Positions 8,598 through 16,848 of a DNA stretch of 64,000 nt are shown one piece after another. The stretch is taken from contig DASTCX010000016.1 in the NCBI GenBank assembly GCA_035710745.1, forward strand, positions 220,476 to 284,475. Reading direction: 5' to 3'. The stretch is from Candidatus Eremiobacteraceae bacterium (GTDB lineage Bacteria > Vulcanimicrobiota > Vulcanimicrobiia > Eremiobacterales > Eremiobacteraceae). The translations under genes were made by a program, and so were the position numbers. Below the pieces are notes generated by a model. It did no database searches. It was not told where the DNA came from and saw nothing but the letters and a program-made list of their open reading frames with translations. Positions within the stretch are counted from its first letter, which is position 1. Each line of letters opens with the position of its first letter.

Positions 8598-10639
8598 TCG
8601 CCATTCAGCCTAAAACCGCGCTCGCGTTCGCGGTGCTGGCGATCGTCGCCATGCTCGTCGTGCCCCTGCCGCCGGTGTTGCTTGATGCGTTACTCGCTTT
8701 GGACGTCATGGGCGCCGCGGCGGTGCTCGTCATCGCCCTCTCGATCCAAGATCCGCTCGAGCTGTCGGCCTTCCCCGCGCTCCTGCTCATCGCGACGCTT
8801 TTCCGCCTCGGCCTCGACGTATCGGCGACGCGTCTCATCTTGACGCAAGGCGCGATCCCCGGCGGCGTCGGATCCGTCATCCCCGCTTTCGGCGCATTCG
8901 TGATGCGAGGCAATGCGGTCGTCGGTCTGCTTCTCTTCATCATCCTCATCGTCGTGCAGCTCGTCGTCGTCACGAACGGGGCCCAGCGGGTCGCGGAAGT
9001 CGCGGCCCGGTTCACGCTCGACTCGATGCCTGGAAAGCAGATGGCGATCGACGCGGATCTGCACGCGGGGATCATCGATGCGGCGGGCGCCAAGGCACGA
9101 CGGTGCACGCTTCAATCGGAGGCAGATTTCTACGGCGCGATGGACGGCGCCGGCAAGTTCGTGCGCGGCGATGCGGTGGCAGCGCTCGTCATCGTCGGCA
9201 TCAATCTCGTCGCCGGCATCGCGATCGGGGTTTTCCAAGAACACATGGATGCCGCGAACGCGGCCGCGACGTACGCCCCGCTCTCGATCGGCAACGCGAT
9301 CGCGACGACGCTGCCGGCTTTCCTGCTCTCGACGGCCACCGGCATCATGGTCACCCGCGCGGCATCGGATGCGGGGCTCGGCGATGACCTCGCGCGCCAG
9401 CTCGTCGCACATCCGAGCGCGCTCCGCGCGGTCGGCATCGCGATGCTCGCCCTCGCACTCGTGCCCGGCTTGCCGCACCTCGCATTCGGCCTGCTCGGGA
9501 TTTCCGGCATCGCCGGGGGAGCGGCGGCCGCTAAACGTTCTGAGATCAAACGCATCCGCCGAGCGCAGGAAGAAGCATTGCGGCGGCGAGCACGAGCGCG
9601 TCAACCAGATCACGTCGTCGCACTGCTCGGCGTCGACCAATTGGCGATCGACGTAGGAGAAGCGCTCCTGCCGTTGCTCGATGAACCGGCGGCGACGGCG
9701 CTCCTCGCGCGCATCGCCGCGCTCCGGCGTCGGCTCGCGATCGAGTCCGGCGTCGTCATTCCGAGCGTGCGGGTCCGCGATGACGACCGGCTGCCCGCAC
9801 GCGGCTATGCCATACGCGTGCGCGAACGCGTCGTCGCGCGCGGTGAGCTCCGCGCGGACCGAGCGCTTGCGATCGGCAAACCGGCTGCGCTCTCCCGGTT
9901 GGCAGGCGCCGAAGCGACCGACCCCGTGACCGGCTCGAGCGCGAAATGGCTCGAACCATCGACAGAAGTTGGCGCTCCCGGTTCGATCGTCGTCGACCCC
10001 ATAGCGGTGTTGGCCAGCCGCCTCGGCTCGGTCGCGCGAGAACATGCCGCGAGCCTGCTCGGCCGTCAAGAAGTGAACGATCTGCTCGAACACGTCCGAA
10101 AGACGCATCCCGCCGCGGTGAAAGGCGTCGTGCCCGAGCTTGCCGGTCTCGGCCTCGTGCAGCGCGTGCTCCAGCATCTCGTGCGCGAAGCCGTGTCGAT
10201 CCGCGACGTCGTGGCGGTCCTCGAGACGATCGCCGACGAGGCGGAGCGGTCGAAGGACGCAGCGCTGATCGGCGAGGCCGTGCGCCGTCGGCTTGCGCCA
10301 AGCATCTGCGATGCGCATGCCGACGGCGATGGTCGGATAGCTGCCGCGGTCTTGTCACCCGCGCTCGAAGCGCAGATGAGCGACGCGATCGTCTCGGACG
10401 AAAGGGGTCCGGCACTTGCGCTCGACATCGACGCCGCGCGTGCGCTCGCGCGAGAACTTCGTGCGCTTGGATCTCGCGACGAGCGGACGGTTCTGTGCTG
10501 TTCCCAAGCGGTCCGACTGCCGCTCGCACGGTTCGTCGAAGCGTGTGGCATACGGGCGTCGATCATCGGCCTTGCGGAGATCGCACCCGGCTACGTCGTG
10601 ATACCGACCTTCACGCTCGAACTTCCGACCGAAAATTGA
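8594..10639 (+). CDS. flhA: Flagellar export apparatus protein FlhA
   Basis: 681 residues from the GTG that overlaps the flhB stop (GTGA). About eight membrane helices fill the first 300 residues. Between them lies the FHIPEP signature region (FPALLLIATLFRLGLDVSATR, then PGKQMAIDADL). The C-terminal half is the cytoplasmic domain that forms the export nonamer and binds chaperone-substrate pairs. It includes LAIDVGEALLPL and KTHPAAVKGVVPEL. The ATG at 8549 in the same frame would add 15 residues inside flhB. It ends the visible flagellar operon; no fliI, flhF or flagellin gene follows in this window. Confidence 0.96.
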   Translation: MIAIQPKTALAFAVLAIVAMLVVPLPPVLLDALLALDVMGAAAVLVIALSIQDPLELSAFPALLLIATLFRLGLDVSATRLILTQGAIPGGVGSVIPAFGAFVMRGNAVVGLLLFIILIVVQLVVVTNGAQRVAEVAARFTLDSMPGKQMAIDADLHAGIIDAAGAKARRCTLQSEADFYGAMDGAGKFVRGDAVAALVIVGINLVAGIAIGVFQEHMDAANAAATYAPLSIGNAIATTLPAFLLSTATGIMVTRAASDAGLGDDLARQLVAHPSALRAVGIAMLALALVPGLPHLAFGLLGISGIAGGAAAAKRSEIKRIRRAQEEALRRRARARQPDHVVALLGVDQLAIDVGEALLPLLDEPAATALLARIAALRRRLAIESGVVIPSVRVRDDDRLPARGYAIRVRERVVARGELRADRALAIGKPAALSRLAGAEATDPVTGSSAKWLEPSTEVGAPGSIVVDPIAVLASRLGSVAREHAASLLGRQEVNDLLEHVRKTHPAAVKGVVPELAGLGLVQRVLQHLVREAVSIRDVVAVLETIADEAERSKDAALIGEAVRRRLAPSICDAHADGDGRIAAAVLSPALEAQMSDAIVSDERGPALALDIDAARALARELRALGSRDERTVLCCSQAVRLPLARFVEACGIRASIIGLAEIAPGYVVIPTFTLELPTEN

Positions 10640-10719
10640 GCCAGTCGGCACGTGGCGGAAAGGGTCACCCTACAAGGCCGCGGGACGGGGTGCCGCGAAA
10701 CTCCCGGCCAGACTGAAAA

Positions 10720-10743
10720 CGGTCGACCCTAACGGGTCGACCG
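10720..10743 (+). repeat. Oriented palindrome, copy 2 (degenerate)
   Basis: Arms CGGTCGACCC and GGGTCGACCG flank the loop TAAC. The core TCGA arms are kept, but the outer GGAG and CGCGGCC flanks are lost. It lies in the 170-nt gap between flhA and secD, where it could also serve as a transcription-stopping hairpin. Confidence 0.75.
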
Positions 10744-10810
10744 AAGCGTCCGTGACGTTGCGTGCCGCGGCGTTGCGCCCACTCCCGCCCGCGAAGGCCC
10801 GGACTCATAC

Positions 10811-12094
10811 ATGTTCTGGTACCGCTGGAAGCATCCGATAAAGTTCGCGATCATCATCGCGATCTGCGTCCTCTGCTGGTTCGCCTTTAACCCGGTGTCG
10901 CAAAAGATCCACCTCGGTCTCGATCTCCAGGGTGGCTTGCGCGCGCTCGTCGAGCTCGAACCAACCCCGCAATATCCGCAGATCAACTCCGACATACAAG
11001 CCGAAGAACTGCAGGTGCTGCAGAACCGGCTCGGCGGTATCGGCGTCAGCGAACTCACCTTCGAGAAGGTTGGCGTCAACCGCATCAACATTGAGATGCC
11101 AGGCCTCAAGGATCCCGAACAAGCGATCAAGCTCATGCGTAACGCCGCGGTCCTCGAGATGTATCCGTTGACGCAGGCGCAGGTCGACAGAGCGCAAAGC
11201 GACCCGAACTTCAACCCGTACACCGCGGCGACGTCGAAGGGCCAGCAGCCGATCATCTCGGGCACCGACATCCAGCACGCAAACGTAGGCTCTGATCCGG
11301 GCGGCGCTGTGGCGGTCGACTTCACGCTGACGAGCGACGGGTCGAAGAAGTTCTACAACTGGACGAAGGCGAACATCGGCAAGCCGCTGCCGATCTTTCT
11401 CGACAAGAAGATGATCGAAGCGCCCGACATCGAGGGAGCGATCGCGAACAGCGGCGAGATCCACGGCGGCGGCATGACGCAAGACAGCGCTGTGCTTCTC
11501 GCGACTGAGCTGAATGCCGGCGCGCTCAAAGTCCCGACGACCCTCATCGAAGTCGAAAACGTCGGTCCGACGCTCGGTGCGATAGACTTGCAGAAGTCGC
11601 TCATCGCGTCCCTCATCGGACTCGGGGTCGTCCTGCTGTTCATGCTCGTGGTCTACCGCGTGCCAGGCGTACTAGCCGACGTCGCGCTCGTAGTCTACTG
11701 CTTCCTCATGCTCGGCTATGTGACGGCGTTCGGCGTCGTGCTGACGCTGCCGGGCATCGCGGGTTTCGTGCTCTCGATCGGTATGGCGGTCGATGCGAAC
11801 GTCCTCATCTTCGAGCGCTTGAAGGAAGAGCTCTGGGCGGGGCGCACGACGCGCGCCGCGGTCGGCGTCGGCTTCCGGCGCGCGTTCACGACCGTTTTCG
11901 ATTCGCACGTCACCACGATGGTCGGCGCCGCGGTCCTCTACGGGCTCGGCACCGGCACGGTCAAAGGCTTCGCGCTGACGCTGCTCGTCGGCACCGTCTT
12001 CTCGCTCCTCACTGCGGTCAACATCACCCGCGCGTTCGTCGACGTCGTCGTCGACAACGACGTCGTGACGTCGCCCGTCGCGTTCGGCGCGTAA
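10811..12094 (+). CDS. secD: Protein translocase subunit SecD
   Basis: 427 residues. One N-terminal membrane helix is followed by the LGLDLQGGLRALVEL motif, a large periplasmic P1-type domain and five C-terminal helices. The RND-type segment FVLSIGMAVDANVLIFERLKEEL carries the proton-coupling Asp. SecD with SecF uses the proton gradient to pull secreted proteins out of the SecYEG channel. The length is on the short side for SecD, typical of Gram-positive-like or phylum-deep forms. SecF follows after 15 nt. Confidence 0.96.
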   Translation: MFWYRWKHPIKFAIIIAICVLCWFAFNPVSQKIHLGLDLQGGLRALVELEPTPQYPQINSDIQAEELQVLQNRLGGIGVSELTFEKVGVNRINIEMPGLKDPEQAIKLMRNAAVLEMYPLTQAQVDRAQSDPNFNPYTAATSKGQQPIISGTDIQHANVGSDPGGAVAVDFTLTSDGSKKFYNWTKANIGKPLPIFLDKKMIEAPDIEGAIANSGEIHGGGMTQDSAVLLATELNAGALKVPTTLIEVENVGPTLGAIDLQKSLIASLIGLGVVLLFMLVVYRVPGVLADVALVVYCFLMLGYVTAFGVVLTLPGIAGFVLSIGMAVDANVLIFERLKEELWAGRTTRAAVGVGFRRAFTTVFDSHVTTMVGAAVLYGLGTGTVKGFALTLLVGTVFSLLTAVNITRAFVDVVVDNDVVTSPVAFGA

Positions 12095-12109
12095 GGAGCG
12101 ACAGCGAAG

Positions 12110-13318
12110 ATGTTCTTCCGCAAGCTCAACTGGGATATCGTCGGCCAGCGCAACATCTGGTTCGCGATCTCCGGCGCGATCATAGTCGCCGGCATCATCG
12201 CGCTCTTCGTGCATCACGGGCTCAAGCTCGGCCTGTCGTTCACCGGCGGCACGACGATCGACGTCAAGTTCCGCGCGCCGGTCACGGAAACGAACATCCG
12301 TCAGGCGCTGGGCGCGATCGATCTGAGCGGTGTGAACTCGTCAGACAAGGCGCAGTACGCAGGATTCGTCGAGAACTCCGAGGGCATCCAACTCGCGAGC
12401 AAGCCTGAGGACAAGCTCCAAAACGATCGGGCCGTCATCTCGCTCCAAGGCACCGTGCCCGATCCCGGCCCAGTCTTCAACGCCTTGGACAAAGCTGGAT
12501 TGCAGGTCGACCGCGCTCAGAGCCAGGTGACGGCCGTGGGGCCGAGCCTGTCGCAAGAATATCTCAAGAAGTCGCTGTGGGCGCTTGTCATCGCGCTCGT
12601 CCTGCAGCTGCTCTATATAGCCTTCCGATTCGGCAACCAGCTGCGCTACGGCGTCATCGCCGACCTCGCGCTCATCCATGACGTCCTCGTCATGGTCGGC
12701 ATCTATGCGATCGCGAACCGGCCGGCGGACGACGCGTTTCTCGCGGCGTTGCTCACCGTCATCGGCTACTCGGTAATGGACTCGATCGTCATCTTCGATC
12801 GGATCCGTGAGAACACGAAGCTCATGACCGACGTGCCGTACGACAAGATGGTGAACACGTCGCTGCTTCAGACGATGACGCGCTCGGTCAACACGCTCGC
12901 GACCGTCCTCATCACGCTCTTCGCGCTCTACTTCTTCGGCGGCGACACGCTGAAGAATTTCGCCTTCGCGCTCATCGTCGGCGTGACGAGCGGTGCGTAC
13001 TCGTCGATCTTCATCGCGAGCCCGTTGCTCGTGCTGTGGAAGAACGCGAACGATCGCTCGCGCAGCGCGCGGCGCGCGGCGATCGCGAGTTCACCGCAGC
13101 CGGCGAAGCCGAGCGGCACGCCATCGGCGGCGGCTACACCCACGCGCCGCGTTCCCCCGAAGGTGAAGCGGCAGTCAGCGCCGCCGCCGCGCTATCGCCG
13201 CAAACGGGATGAAGCGGGCGTCGAGACGCCGACCGACGGTACGAGCGTCGGCGTGCTGACGGATCCGGACGATGCAGCAGACGCCTCCGTCGACGACGGA
13301 CCGCCCACCCAGAGCTAG
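12110..13318 (+). CDS. secF: Protein translocase subunit SecF
   Basis: 402 residues. The N-terminal helix is followed by GLKLGLSFTGGTTIDVKF (the SecF form of the D1 motif). Later helices carry LLTVIGYSVMDSIVIFDRIR, matching the family signature. From about 305 there is an unusual tail of some 95 residues rich in Arg, Pro, Ser and Ala with no predicted fold, which is longer than in most SecF proteins. The tail's last 47 nt overlap the next gene in another frame, so part of it may be a consequence of that overlap. Confidence 0.95.
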   Translation: MFFRKLNWDIVGQRNIWFAISGAIIVAGIIALFVHHGLKLGLSFTGGTTIDVKFRAPVTETNIRQALGAIDLSGVNSSDKAQYAGFVENSEGIQLASKPEDKLQNDRAVISLQGTVPDPGPVFNALDKAGLQVDRAQSQVTAVGPSLSQEYLKKSLWALVIALVLQLLYIAFRFGNQLRYGVIADLALIHDVLVMVGIYAIANRPADDAFLAALLTVIGYSVMDSIVIFDRIRENTKLMTDVPYDKMVNTSLLQTMTRSVNTLATVLITLFALYFFGGDTLKNFAFALIVGVTSGAYSSIFIASPLLVLWKNANDRSRSARRAAIASSPQPAKPSGTPSAAATPTRRVPPKVKRQSAPPPRYRRKRDEAGVETPTDGTSVGVLTDPDDAADASVDDGPPTQS

Positions 13319-14210
13319 CGGCCGCATCGCGGCGCTCCGCGATACCGCGAGGACGCGCGTCCTCGCGCTGCGTGCGCCGCTTCTCTCGAACGCACTGCTC
13401 GTCATCGCGAAGCTCGTCGTCTGGGCCGTCTCGGGCTCGGTCAGCGTACTCTCGGAAGCGGCGCACTCACTCGCCGATCTGCTCGTGACGACGATGCAGG
13501 TCGTGACCGTTCGTCTCGCGTCGCGACCTGCGGACGAGAACCACGCGTATGGTCACGGCAAATTCGAGAACTTGAGCGCGGCTATCGAAGCGCTCCTCAT
13601 CCTCGCGACCGGCGCATTCGTCGTCGCGCAGGCGATCCCGCACCTCATCCATCCGGCCGAGAATTTCCCGCGCCTCGACATCGGCATCGCGCTCATGTTC
13701 GGTTCGGCGGTCGTGAACATCGTCGTGTCGTCGCGGTTGCAGTCGGTCGCGAAGCACGAGCAGTCGCCGGCGCTCTTGGCGGAGGCCGCCCAGCTGCGGG
13801 CCGACGTCATCACGGCGGCCGGTGTCGGCGTCGGTCTCCTCGCCATCCGTCTCACCGGCGCGACGATCATCGACCCGATCGTCTCGCTGCTCGTCGCCGG
13901 GCTCATCGCGAAAGCGGCGTTCGACGTGAGCGCGCGCGCCTTCGTCGACCTCACCGACGGCCGGCTTCCGCCGCAGGACGAAGCGCTTATCCGCGAGATC
14001 ATCGACGAGCATCGCAGCATGTTCGTCGGCTATCACAAGCTGCGGACGCGTCGCTCCGGCGGCGGCGAGTTCATCGACTTCCACCTGCAGATGCGCGGCG
14101 ACATGCCGCTGCGAGATGCGCACAACGAGTCGGACAAGATCGTCGTCGCGATCAAGCAAGCGCTGCCGCGAGCACACGTGCTCATCCACCTGGAACCCGA
14201 AGAAGGCTGA
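13272..14210 (+). CDS. Cation diffusion facilitator family transporter
   Basis: 312 residues, about six membrane helices and a C-terminal cytoplasmic domain of about 90 residues. The metal-site motifs of the CDF family are visible: SVSVLSEAAHSLADLL in helix 2 and LRADVITAAGVGVG in helix 5. The hallmark HAYGHGKFENLSA follows helix 2. CDF proteins export Zn2+, Fe2+, Mn2+ or Co2+ against protons. The A-site reads H..xxD rather than D..xxD, a combination common in zinc or iron members, but the substrate cannot be assigned. The start overlaps the secF tail by 47 nt. Confidence 0.93.
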   Translation: MQQTPPSTTDRPPRASGRIAALRDTARTRVLALRAPLLSNALLVIAKLVVWAVSGSVSVLSEAAHSLADLLVTTMQVVTVRLASRPADENHAYGHGKFENLSAAIEALLILATGAFVVAQAIPHLIHPAENFPRLDIGIALMFGSAVVNIVVSSRLQSVAKHEQSPALLAEAAQLRADVITAAGVGVGLLAIRLTGATIIDPIVSLLVAGLIAKAAFDVSARAFVDLTDGRLPPQDEALIREIIDEHRSMFVGYHKLRTRRSGGGEFIDFHLQMRGDMPLRDAHNESDKIVVAIKQALPRAHVLIHLEPEEG

Positions 14211-14245
14211 CCTTTGCGAACGCGACCATACCCAAAGATAAGGGA

Positions 14246-14269
14246 GCGGTCGAGATTTATCTCGACCGC
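14246..14269 (+). repeat. Oriented palindrome, copy 3
   Basis: Arms GCGGTCGAGA and TCTCGACCGC surround TTTA. Forward flanks GGGA before and CGCGG after match the family. It lies between the CDF gene and the DUF4097 lipoprotein gene. Confidence 0.95.
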
Positions 14270-14311
14270 CGCGGTCGAAACAATTCAGCGAAGACCCAAG
14301 TAGCAGCTCCC

Positions 14312-15058
14312 ATGACGTTGGCTAGAGGCCTATCAGCTGCCGTGTCGGGATTGGCGCTCTCGTATTTCTTGCTCGGCTGCGGTTCTACAGACGCGGGGAA
14401 TCCTCCAGATTCAGCCGGCGTACTGGCGAACGTCCCGGTGAAGTCGGATGGACCCGTCTCTCTCGAGGTGTCGAGCGGTAACGCTAATGTAGACATCAAG
14501 GTTATCGGATGGGACGGTGGATACGTCAAAGTGAGTCAAACGCGGTCCGACCACACGTCAACCAAAGTGGAAGTGCTCAAGTCTTCGACCGAAGGCGGGG
14601 CGACGTTGCGGATCACCGTAACCCCGACCTCAACGCTGGTCTCGGATCTGATGCGTCTTCGGCAGCCGTACGAGTCCATCAGCGTTCGCATCCCTCGTCA
14701 GGCCCGTTTCTCCCTTACGACGTCGAACGGTGCCGTCGAGATCGATAAGGTCATCGGGCCGATCAATGTCAAGACCGATAACGGCCCCGTGACCGTTGAT
14801 GATACGGGAAGCGTCGTCGACGTGGATACCCAGAACGGCCCGATCATGATCGGTGTGGCGGACGCGAGCAGGGTTCCAGACATCCGCGTCTCGCTACTAG
14901 ACGGCCCGATCGAGCTGCGCGTACCCAAGAACTTCAAGAGCGACATCCAAACTCACGTGACCTTCGGTCCCGTGAACGTCGACTCGTCGATCCAGTCGGG
15001 CCCCGGAACCGTGAACCTGCGGACTGTCGCCGGCCCGATCGACGTCATCCACAACTGA
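14312..15058 (+). CDS. DUF4097-like lipoprotein
   Basis: 248 residues. A lipoprotein signal (LALSYFLLGCG, Cys at about 24) is followed by repeating short beta strands. These are built on a G(P/A)(V/I/D) pattern such as TSNGAVEIDKVIGPINVKTD and TQNGPIMIG. Such right-handed beta repeats are typical of DUF4097/DUF4098 (adhesin-like, 'head GIN') proteins, whose molecular role is unknown. It is flanked on both sides by copies of the palindromic repeat, so it is a stand-alone transcription unit. Attachment to the outer face of a membrane is inferred from the lipobox. Confidence 0.85.
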   Translation: MTLARGLSAAVSGLALSYFLLGCGSTDAGNPPDSAGVLANVPVKSDGPVSLEVSSGNANVDIKVIGWDGGYVKVSQTRSDHTSTKVEVLKSSTEGGATLRITVTPTSTLVSDLMRLRQPYESISVRIPRQARFSLTTSNGAVEIDKVIGPINVKTDNGPVTVDDTGSVVDVDTQNGPIMIGVADASRVPDIRVSLLDGPIELRVPKNFKSDIQTHVTFGPVNVDSSIQSGPGTVNLRTVAGPIDVIHN

Positions 15059-15067
15059 AAGTCCGCG

Positions 15068-15091
15068 GCGGTCGAGCTGAAGCTCGACCGC
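15068..15091 (-). repeat. Oriented palindrome, copy 4
   Basis: Arms GCGGTCGAGCT and AGCTCGACCGC enclose GA. CCGCG precedes it on the + strand, so it is in the reverse orientation. It separates the DUF4097 gene from the convergent PHP gene, so it may also act as a bidirectional hairpin. Confidence 0.93.
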
Positions 15092-15121
15092 TACACGTTC
15101 GTTTCGGTTAGCCAGTCGGGT

Positions 15122-15937
15122 CTAGGCGATGGCGGCGACGCGCTCGAGGAACCGGTCGATGCGCGCTTTTTCGAAGCGCACGCCGATCGGCGGATGCGTC
15201 TCCGGCGCATGGAAGTCAGAGCCGCCCGTCGCGACGATCCCACGTTCGTCCGCGAACGCGTAGAGGCGTTGCTCATCGTCCGGCGTCGCCGTCGGGTGGA
15301 CGACCTCGACGCCGTCTGCGCCGAGCTTGTAGATCTCTTCGAGGTGATGCGGCTCGCGTAAGCGATTCGGATGCGCGATGACGCAGATGCCGCCAGAACG
15401 GTGGATGAGGTCGATGATGTCGCCGGACGTCAGGCGCTTCAGTTTGACGAAGCCCTTCTCGCCGTCTGCGAGATACTTGTCGAAGGCCTCCTGGATATTG
15501 GAGACGATGCCCTTGGCGAGGAGCGCGCGCGCGAGATGCGGTCGGCCGACGCTCGACCCGCCCTTGACCTGCGCCTTGACGTCGTCGTACGAGACGGCGA
15601 CGCCGAGGCCGTTCATGCGCTCGATGATGGCACGCATGCGTACTTCGCGCTCTTCGCGCTGCTTGCGAAGCGCGGTGAGAAGCGGCGTGTCGTCCGACGT
15701 CACGCCGTAGGCCAACAGGTGCACCGTGTGCCCCGCGTGCTCCGTGTCGACTTCGAGACCCGGCACGCAGCGCGACGCGAGGTCGTCGGGAACAGGATAC
15801 GCGGCGATCGTGTCGTGATCGGTGATGCAGAAGAGTTCGAGATGCTTCGCGCGGATCTCGTCGAAGACGCGCTCCTTCGGCCATGCGCCGTCGGAGCACG
15901 TCGTGTGCATCTGGAGATCGACGAGCATTTCGCTCAT
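15122..15937 (-). CDS. PHP-domain phosphatase (YciV/TrpH-like), possible PAP phosphatase
   Basis: 271 residues. Metal-binding motifs of the PHP family are complete: [11 protein letters not shown] at the start, [18 protein letters not shown] and [13 protein letters not shown] near the end. The insertion domain after about residue 90 matches the YciV/TrpH branch. Studied members of that branch (E. coli YciV/RNase AM and the Chromobacterium enzyme) hydrolyse 3',5'-nucleoside bisphosphates such as pAp and short 5'-ends of RNA. Its ATG overlaps the stop of cysC by 4 nt. PAP is the by-product of every PAPS-dependent sulfotransfer, so removal of PAP is a reasonable role here, inferred from context and family. 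Confidence 0.88.
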   Translation of the reverse strand: MSEMLVDLQMHTTCSDGAWPKERVFDEIRAKHLELFCITDHDTIAAYPVPDDLASRCVPGLEVDTEHAGHTVHLLAYGVTSDDTPLLTALRKQREEREVRMRAIIERMNGLGVAVSYDDVKAQVKGGSSVGRPHLARALLAKGIVSNIQEAFDKYLADGEKGFVKLKRLTSGDIIDLIHRSGGICVIAHPNRLREPHHLEEIYKLGADGVEVVHPTATPDDEQRLYAFADERGIVATGGSDFHAPETHPPIGVRFEKARIDRFLERVAAIA

Positions 15938-16506
15938 TTGGCGGCTGTTTGACGAAGGACGTCGGCGCGCAGGTAGCCGCGCTCGACGAGGTACGCCAGC
16001 ACTTTCTCGGCGCTCTCGTCGGGGGTCTCGTCATTCGTCATGAGATGGACTTCGGGGGATTCCGGCGGCTCGTACGGATCGGACACGCCGGTGAATTCCT
16101 TGATCTCGCCGCGGCGTGCCTTCGCGTACATCTCGACCTTGCCGTCGCGCGTCTCGCAGATCTCGATCGGGCAATCCGCGTAGACCTCGATGAAATCGTC
16201 GCCGACCATCATGCGCAGCTCGTCGCGCGTCTGGCGATAGGGCGAGATCGCGGAACAGATGACCGCGACGCCGTTGCGCTCGAGCAGATGCGCCACAAAG
16301 CCGATGCGGCGGATATTCGTGTCACGGTCCTCTTTCGAGAAGCCGAGGCCCTTCGAGAGGTTCGTCCGGACGACGTCGCCGTCCAACGACTCGAATTTGC
16401 GCCCGCCCGCGCGGATGCGCTGTTCGAGGATCCGCGCGATCGTCGTCTTGCCGGATCCGGAGAGCCCGGTGAACCAGATGATGAAACCCGTGTCCGTCGT
16501 AGCCAA
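15934..16506 (-). CDS. cysC: Adenylylsulfate (APS) kinase CysC
   Basis: 190 residues from a TTG at 16506. This start is chosen because GAGGAG lies 10 nt upstream and because the remaining protein has the normal CysC length. It phosphorylates APS to PAPS. Visible features are the P-loop [13 protein letters not shown], the APS-site [30 protein letters not shown], and [10 protein letters not shown] with [20 protein letters not shown]. In-frame ATGs at 16593 and 16560 would add residues without family resemblance. It overlaps the downstream PHP gene as ATGA and lies about 1.4 kb from sat. Confidence 0.95.
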   Translation of the reverse strand: MATTDTGFIIWFTGLSGSGKTTIARILEQRIRAGGRKFESLDGDVVRTNLSKGLGFSKEDRDTNIRRIGFVAHLLERNGVAVICSAISPYRQTRDELRMMVGDDFIEVYADCPIEICETRDGKVEMYAKARRGEIKEFTGVSDPYEPPESPEVHLMTNDETPDESAEKVLAYLVERGYLRADVLRQTAAK

Positions 16507-16516
16507 ACTCGTATCG

Positions 16517-16522
16517 CTCCTC
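16517..16522 (-). promoter_or_regulatory. Shine-Dalgarno site that decides the cysC start
   Basis: On the minus strand GAGGAG lies 10 nt before the TTG at 16506. It supports TTG initiation over the upstream ATGs. Confidence 0.65.
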
Positions 16523-16787
16523 GTCAGAAGTGTGCCGGCGCTAGTAGGTCCGACCCTCATTTGTGGCGCCGCGTGACAGCCCTGTCCGTCCATGGTCCGC
16601 ACGGCCCCGCATCGGCCCTTTCGAGGAATTTCGGCGGGTACGGCTAGGACCAGTAGACCGGTCGTCCCTTTGCGTGGTTCGTTCGTGAGGGACGGTGAGC
16701 TTACCGTCGGCCCCGACCGGAAAAGTCGCATGCTGCGACCCCGCTCACGGTTGCAACAGCGAGACGACGCCGCGCGTATAAGCAGAC

Positions 16788-16814
16788 AACCGGGCGACAT
16801 CTGTCGCCCCGGTT
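16788..16814 (+). promoter_or_regulatory. Stable hairpin upstream of the gene at 16849
   Basis: AACCGGGCGACA and TGTCGCCCCGGTT pair over 12 bp with one bulged C and a 2-nt loop, 34 nt before the ATG. It could be a 5'-UTR structure or an operator. It is unrelated in sequence to the palindrome family. Confidence 0.5.
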
Positions 16815-16848
16815 TAGGCCGACCGCGGCATGGCGGGAGTCAGCGGAC

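Larger units (their letters stand above)
16507..16848. other. Intergenic region between divergent cysC and a secreted protein gene
   Basis: 342 nt without a convincing gene. It must hold the promoters of cysC-PHP and of the gene at 16849. A long hairpin sits at 16788-16814, and a second short one, GACGGT...ACCGTC, lies near 16690-16707. I found no riboswitch I could name and no clear operator. A TATAAG at 16777-16782 with TTGCAA at 16751 has a 20-nt spacer, too long for a confident promoter call. Confidence 0.6.

Noticed and set aside
16507..16848. A longer CysC N-terminus starting at 16800
   Set aside because: The added residues have no family resemblance, and a good ribosome-binding site precedes TTG 16506.
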